DNA of 64,000 bases from Roseomonas indoligenes (lineage in GTDB: Bacteria; Pseudomonadota; Alphaproteobacteria; Acetobacterales; Acetobacteraceae). Made by a program: the position numbers and the translations under genes. Location of the stretch: contig NZ_JAGIZA010000018.1 of NCBI RefSeq assembly GCF_017813365.1, positions 23,655-87,654 on the forward strand, written 5' to 3'. The notes below the pieces were generated by a model. It was not told the DNA's origin, searched no databases, and saw only the letters and a program-made list of their open reading frames with translations. The first letter of the stretch is position 1. Every line of letters begins with the position of its first letter. Shown here in pieces: positions 60,240 through 64,000 of the stretch.

Positions 60240-61021
60240 TCAAATTCGACTGATCTGCCGGCGCACCTCGTCCGCGATGGGGTGCAGCCGGTCGGCCGGC
60301 AGGGGCCCGGCCAGGCTGTACCCGGTGCCGTCCATGGCCCAGGTAAAGGCCTCCACCACACCCTGGGAGGACCGGGCCATCGGGGCGTTCTGGTCCGCCG
60401 CCATGCCGCGCGTCAGCAGCACCAGCCGTGTTCCCCGGTCGTCGTCGAACATGAACATGGCGGCCGGCCCTTGCGGCGTGGGCACCACGCGGCCACCCAT
60501 CAGCCGGTAACCGGAGGCGGAGAGGTCCGGCGGGGCCACCGGGCGGCCGAGCCGATCGGAGGCCCAGGCCACCAGTTCGGCACCGCTGCTCGCGCGCAGT
60601 TCCACGGGGTGCCGCATGTCCGGGGCATAGGCGGCATAGGTGTCGGCCGCCTGCTGGGCGAGCGCCGCGATCCCCGCCGGGGTGCCCCCGGCGGCGGGGC
60701 CGGCCAGCCCGTGCAGCCACCACCCGCCGGTCCCGCCCAGGCCAAGGGCCAGCAGCACCGCCGCGGCGGCCCGCCAGCCCGCCATCGCCGGCCGGCGCCG
60801 CGCCGCGACCAGCCGGCCGATCTGCAGCTCCGGCGGGATCGGCTCCTCCGCCACGGGGCAGAGGGCCTCGCGCAGCGCCGCCCTCTGCCGCCGATAGGAC
60901 TCGACGCGCGCCGCCACGTCCGGGTGTGCAGCGAGGTAGGCCGTCACCTCCGCCTGCCGCGTCGCGTCCAACGCGCCGTCCACCAGCCCGTGCAGATCCT
61001 CCTCGGTGATCGGATGTCCGC

Positions 61022-61025
<4 letters not shown>
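60240..61025 (-). CDS. Anti-sigma factor, transmembrane
   Basis: A 261-aa anti-sigma protein. The N-terminal cytoplasmic part (about residues 1-75; ITEEDLHGLVDGALDATRQAEVTAYLAAHP) looks like the anti-sigma helical domain but lacks the HxxxCxxC zinc motif of the redox type. A transmembrane helix follows (AAAAVLLALGLGGTGGWWLHG, about residue 85-105), then a periplasmic domain of about 150 residues. Its ATG overlaps the stop of the ECF sigma gene, the standard coupled pair. Release of the sigma factor probably follows a periplasmic signal. Confidence 0.88.
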
Positions 61026-61555
<530 letters not shown>

Positions 61556-61580
61556 GGCGAAGCCGATCCTCCAGCGATGC

Positions 61581-61607
61581 GGGCCCGCCCGGGGTCCGGG
61601 CGGGCCC
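61581..61607. terminator. Hairpin between the YVTN and sigma genes
   Basis: Perfect 12-base arms (GGGCCCGCCCGG at 61581-61592 and its complement at 61596-61607) with a 3-base loop, 6 bases after the YVTN stop on the minus strand. It is very stable and has no T-run. It probably lowers read-through from the DUF305/YVTN unit into the sigma pair. Confidence 0.6.
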
Positions 61608-61613
61608 CTGGGC

Positions 61614-63071
61614 TCAGTGCTGCTGCACCTGCACCGGTGCCCCGGGGGCCCCGGCGCCGCCCGGCACGATCACGAGGTAGCGCCTGGGCCCCTCGGCGGC
61701 ACCCTGCACCACCTGCCGGATCGGCCCCACCGCGTTCACGATGGCGGCACCCGCCGGGTTCGTCATGAAGTTCGCCAGCGGCTCCAGCCCGCCGCGCCCA
61801 TCCGCGTGCTGCGCCAGGGCGAGGGCATAGGGCTTGCCGGGCTGGAGGCCCGTGACGGAGGCCTGCAGCACCTGGGTCAGCCCCTGCTCGAAGAGGGAGA
61901 CGCTGGTGGGCATGCCCGGCTTGCCCGGCTCGCCGAGGGTGAGGTGCGCGGTCTGGCCGGCGGTGCCGAGCGGCTGCAGGTTCGCGCGCCCGTTACCCTC
62001 CGGCACCGCGCCCGGCACGTAGTTCACGGCCTGCGGTGCCTGGCCGATCGGCACCTGTCCGACCACGCGGTTGGTGGCGGTGTCGATGGCCACCATGGCA
62101 TCCGCGTTCTCCAGCCCGACATAGATGCGGCTGCCGTCGCCGGAGGGCCAGAGGCCGTGCGGCAGCTTGCCGACGGGGATGGTGGCGACGGGGGAGAAGT
62201 CGTCCGTGCGGAAGACCTTCACCTCGTTCAGGCCGCCGACCGTCACATAGGCGAAGGTGCCGCGCGGGGTCGCGGCGAAGTTGACGTGGTTGGTGATCGG
62301 CCCCGTCTCGAAGCTGCGGATCACGTTGAAGGGCGGGCGCGCGTTGAAGACCATCGTGCGGCCGACATCCTTCAGCGTCATCCAGACCTGGGTGCCGTCC
62401 GGCGTGGCCGCGATGTTCGGGCAGAAGGGGCTGTCCTGCCGGATGCGGCCGATGATCTCGTGGCTTGCCGTCGCCACCACCACCGTCTCCGGGTTGAAGG
62501 AGGAACAGACGTAGCCGTAGGTGCCGTCCGGCGAGAAGATCGTCATGCCCGGGCCGGCAGGGACGCGGATGCGCGTCTTCTCCTCGAAGGTCTTCGCGTC
62601 CAGCACCGAGACGTAGTCTTCCCCGCGCACGGTCACCCAGACCTCCGATCCGTCCGGCGTGAAGAAAGCCTCGTGCGGGGAGCGGCCGACATAGGTGGTG
62701 TGCTTCGCCGCGTTGGTGGCGGTGTCGATGAAGGTGACGGAGTTGCTGCCGATGGAGACCACGGCGAGCGTGCGGTGGTCCGGCGAGAAGCCCATGCCGT
62801 GCACCAGCACCTGCCCGCGATACAGTGGGCTGAAATTGCCGGGCTGCGGATCGCCCAGCCGGATCACGCCGAGCAGCGTGTTGCTCGCGGGATCGGTGAC
62901 GGAGACCGTGTTGGAGAACTGCTCGGCCGCATAGACCCGGTCCTGGTGGGAGACGGGAATGTCGGGCGCCGAGGCGGCGGCCGGGGCTTGGCCGGCCAGC
63001 GCCCCCTGGGAGGCGATGGCCGCGAGAAGGCTTCCGCCGAAGCAGGCGGTGGCCAGAAGACGTGCTCTCAT
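61614..63071 (-). CDS. YVTN-type beta-propeller protein, exported
   Basis: A 485-aa protein with an N-terminal signal peptide (LLATACFGGSLLAAIASQGALAG) and about seven 40-residue beta-propeller repeats of the YVTN class (for example VYAAEQFSNTVSVTDPASNT and VWVTVRGEDYVSVLDAKT). The last 130 residues lie outside the propeller. Such proteins bind metals or partner enzymes in the periplasm. It is transcribed with the DUF305 gene (10-base gap). Confidence 0.9.
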   Translation of the reverse strand: MRARLLATACFGGSLLAAIASQGALAGQAPAAASAPDIPVSHQDRVYAAEQFSNTVSVTDPASNTLLGVIRLGDPQPGNFSPLYRGQVLVHGMGFSPDHRTLAVVSIGSNSVTFIDTATNAAKHTTYVGRSPHEAFFTPDGSEVWVTVRGEDYVSVLDAKTFEEKTRIRVPAGPGMTIFSPDGTYGYVCSSFNPETVVVATASHEIIGRIRQDSPFCPNIAATPDGTQVWMTLKDVGRTMVFNARPPFNVIRSFETGPITNHVNFAATPRGTFAYVTVGGLNEVKVFRTDDFSPVATIPVGKLPHGLWPSGDGSRIYVGLENADAMVAIDTATNRVVGQVPIGQAPQAVNYVPGAVPEGNGRANLQPLGTAGQTAHLTLGEPGKPGMPTSVSLFEQGLTQVLQASVTGLQPGKPYALALAQHADGRGGLEPLANFMTNPAGAAIVNAVGPIRQVVQGAAEGPRRYLVIVPGGAGAPGAPVQVQQH

Positions 63072-63081
63072 GGGGATCGTC

Positions 63082-63531
63082 CTATCGGAGGGAAGCGGGC
63101 GCGGCCTGGGTGGGGGAGACCTGGGTTGGCGCGGGGGCGGAGGGCGGCAGCGCCTCGCCGAGGGCGAGCTGCATGGCCGCGATCTCCTGTTGCTGCGTGA
63201 CGATGATCTCTTGCGCTAGGCGGCGGAGCTGCTCGTTGTGGCCGTAGCGCAGATAGGCTGTCGCCATGTCGATGGCGCCCTGGTGATGGGGCGCCATCAT
63301 CGCCACGAAGTCGCGGTCCACGTTACCGGTGGGATGGACGGCCATGGCGTCCATCATTCTTGTCATGGCTGCATCGTTCTCGGCCAGGTAGCCGGCCTCG
63401 CCCGCTGGCCTCTCCGCCCCGGCCTCGGGATGGTGATGCCCCTCATGCGCCAGGGCAGGGCTTGCTGACAGGCCAATCGCCAGCATCATCGCGGCGCCTC
63501 GGGCGCGTCTTCGTCTACAGCTTCCGATCAC
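63082..63531 (-). CDS. DUF305 domain exported protein
   Basis: A 149-aa exported protein. The signal (AAMMLAIGLSASPALAHEG) is followed by a His-rich EGHHHPEAG stretch and the DUF305 four-helix domain with its hallmark MAPHHQGAIDMA motif, plus MTRMMDAM and NEQLRRLAQEIIVTQQQEI. These proteins are often linked with copper or metal handling; the His and Met content fits this. Start is GTG at 63531, with a GAAGGA site upstream. It probably forms a transcript with the YVTN gene. Confidence 0.9.
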   Translation of the reverse strand: MIGSCRRRRARGAAMMLAIGLSASPALAHEGHHHPEAGAERPAGEAGYLAENDAAMTRMMDAMAVHPTGNVDRDFVAMMAPHHQGAIDMATAYLRYGHNEQLRRLAQEIIVTQQQEIAAMQLALGEALPPSAPAPTQVSPTQAAPASLR

Positions 63532-63564
63532 GGCATGTCCTTCGCGGCACTCTCCGCATGAGAG

Positions 63565-63592
63565 GAGGACAATGGCGGCGCCGGTTTATTCC
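63565..63592 (-). promoter_or_regulatory. Candidate ECF-type promoter of the DUF305 gene
   Basis: On the minus strand a GGAATAAA element (63592-63585) is followed after 14 bases by GTCCTC (63570-63565), 34 bases before the DUF305 start. A GGAA-starting -35 box is typical of ECF sigma promoters, so the adjacent ECF factor may drive this gene. No second matching promoter was found here to confirm it. Confidence 0.35.
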
Positions 63593-63815
63593 TTGCCGCC
63601 CCAAAAAATTTCGACGGCTGTTTCCCCATCGGAGATGGGCGGAATGTAATCCCCCGTCATCGCACGAGCCGCGGCATGGGGCTGCTTGCCTTCAAAGGGG
63701 GCGTGCCGTTCCATCATGGGGCGGCGATGAGGGCGCTGCCCGGGCTCGGGCAGGCTGGAACGTGCCACCCGCCCCTGTGCCGGATCTGCGCCAGACCACG
63801 GACGCCCGGAGGCTG

Positions 63816-63844
63816 TTGAAGAATTATTTGGCCGTCTGTATAAT
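63816..63844 (+). promoter_or_regulatory. Near-consensus sigma-70 promoter
   Basis: TTGAAG at 63816-63821 and TATAAT at 63839-63844 separated by exactly 17 bases, 34 bases upstream of the ATG at 63878. This is unusually close to consensus for such GC-rich DNA and marks the local GC minimum. Confidence 0.7.
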
Positions 63845-63877
63845 TGAGTGGAGCAGACTGCGCTGGAGAATTGCGAC

Positions 63878-64000
63878 ATGGCGATCAGCGATGCGGACAT
63901 GATCGAGGCCTGGAGGAAGGTCCTGACGCTGTCGGCGCTGAAGCCGGGCGAGGTGGTGACGGTGCTGACAGGGGCGGCGACGCACCCGCAGACGCTGTCC
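63878..64000 (+). CDS. Partial gene at the window edge, possibly NicX/leucyl-aminopeptidase-like
   Basis: The first 41 codons of a gene that runs off the window. The start MAISDADMIEAWRKVLTLSA then LKPGEVVTVLTGAATHPQTL resembles the N-terminus of the 2,5-dihydroxypyridine dioxygenase (NicX)/M29-aminopeptidase-like family, in which an N-terminal helix precedes a KPGE-VxVLT-type strand. With so few residues the family is a weak call. The sigma-70 promoter 34 bases upstream implies constitutive transcription. A GCTGGAGAA site lies 8 bases before the ATG. Confidence 0.5.
   Translation, partial: MAISDADMIEAWRKVLTLSALKPGEVVTVLTGAATHPQTLS

Larger units (their letters stand above)
63532..63877. other. 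Intergenic region, 346 bases, divergent promoters
   Basis: Between the DUF305 gene (minus) and the partial gene at the window end (plus). It holds the candidate ECF promoter at its left end and the sigma-70 promoter at its right end, with an AT-rich patch around 63600-63615. No gene is supported. Confidence 0.55.

Overview
This window reads as chromosomal DNA of a high-GC alphaproteobacterium, most likely an Acetobacteraceae member close to Roseomonas. That placement rests on the very GC-rich codon use, four orphan Bug-type tricarboxylate-transporter receptors, a PutA without a DNA-binding head paired with an Lrp-type regulator, and the general gene mix. It is inference; there is no rRNA, tRNA, complete transposase, phage gene or CRISPR array to anchor it.

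Layout. 0-6.2 kb: a dipeptide-type ABC importer (receptor, two permeases, fused double ATPase) followed by a luciferase-like monooxygenase. 6.3-11 kb (minus strand): a SulP anion transporter with STAS and cyclic-nucleotide-binding domains, a small exported protein and a CHASE2 adenylate cyclase, a possible cAMP-gated transport unit. 11.2-15.4 kb: Lrp regulator divergent from putA. 15.4-22.4 kb: gamma-glutamyltransferase divergent from a GntR regulator with a perfect palindromic operator between them, then a Bug receptor, a GAF protein, an amino-acid receptor and a class III aminotransferase. 22.4-24.7 kb: a Crp/Fnr regulator and a gene graveyard with remnants of a GntR regulator, an Asp/Glu-racemase-type isomerase and an isochorismatase-type hydrolase, ending in the second copy of a dispersed intergenic repeat. 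24.7-31.8 kb: a LacI regulator with two matching operators and a catabolic operon (TauD-type dioxygenase, Bug receptor, LeuC/LeuD-like dehydratase, isocitrate-lyase-family lyase, second Bug receptor).

32-42 kb: membrane-anchored SrpA-type catalase with cytochrome b561, small exported proteins, ExoD, a proteasome-fold Ntn hydrolase with an intact Thr/Asp/Lys active site, quinone oxidoreductase, patatin, SDR and an MFS transporter. 42-47.8 kb: a small glycan cluster (two clan-A glycoside hydrolases and two glycosyltransferases). 47.9-49.8 kb: a cyclic-nucleotide-domain flavoprotein coupled to a UBP-type zinc finger protein. 49.9-53.5 kb: a siderophore-type binding protein divergent from a TonB receptor. 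53.8-60.2 kb: YihY membrane protein, exported alpha/beta hydrolase, DUF4287 protein, isonitrile-hydratase-like and AraC/DJ-1 proteins, and a fourth Bug receptor. 60.2-63.5 kb (minus): ECF sigma/anti-sigma pair, YVTN beta-propeller and DUF305 proteins. The window ends inside a gene that starts behind a near-consensus sigma-70 promoter.

Overall this is a nutrient-scavenging, heavily regulated accessory-rich region: many solute receptors next to their own regulators and catabolic enzymes, with stop/start overlaps marking operons. The points most worth following are the cAMP-linked transporter unit, the collapsed divergent gene pair at 24 kb, the dispersed palindromic repeat, the LacI-controlled dehydratase/lyase operon and the Ntn hydrolase.
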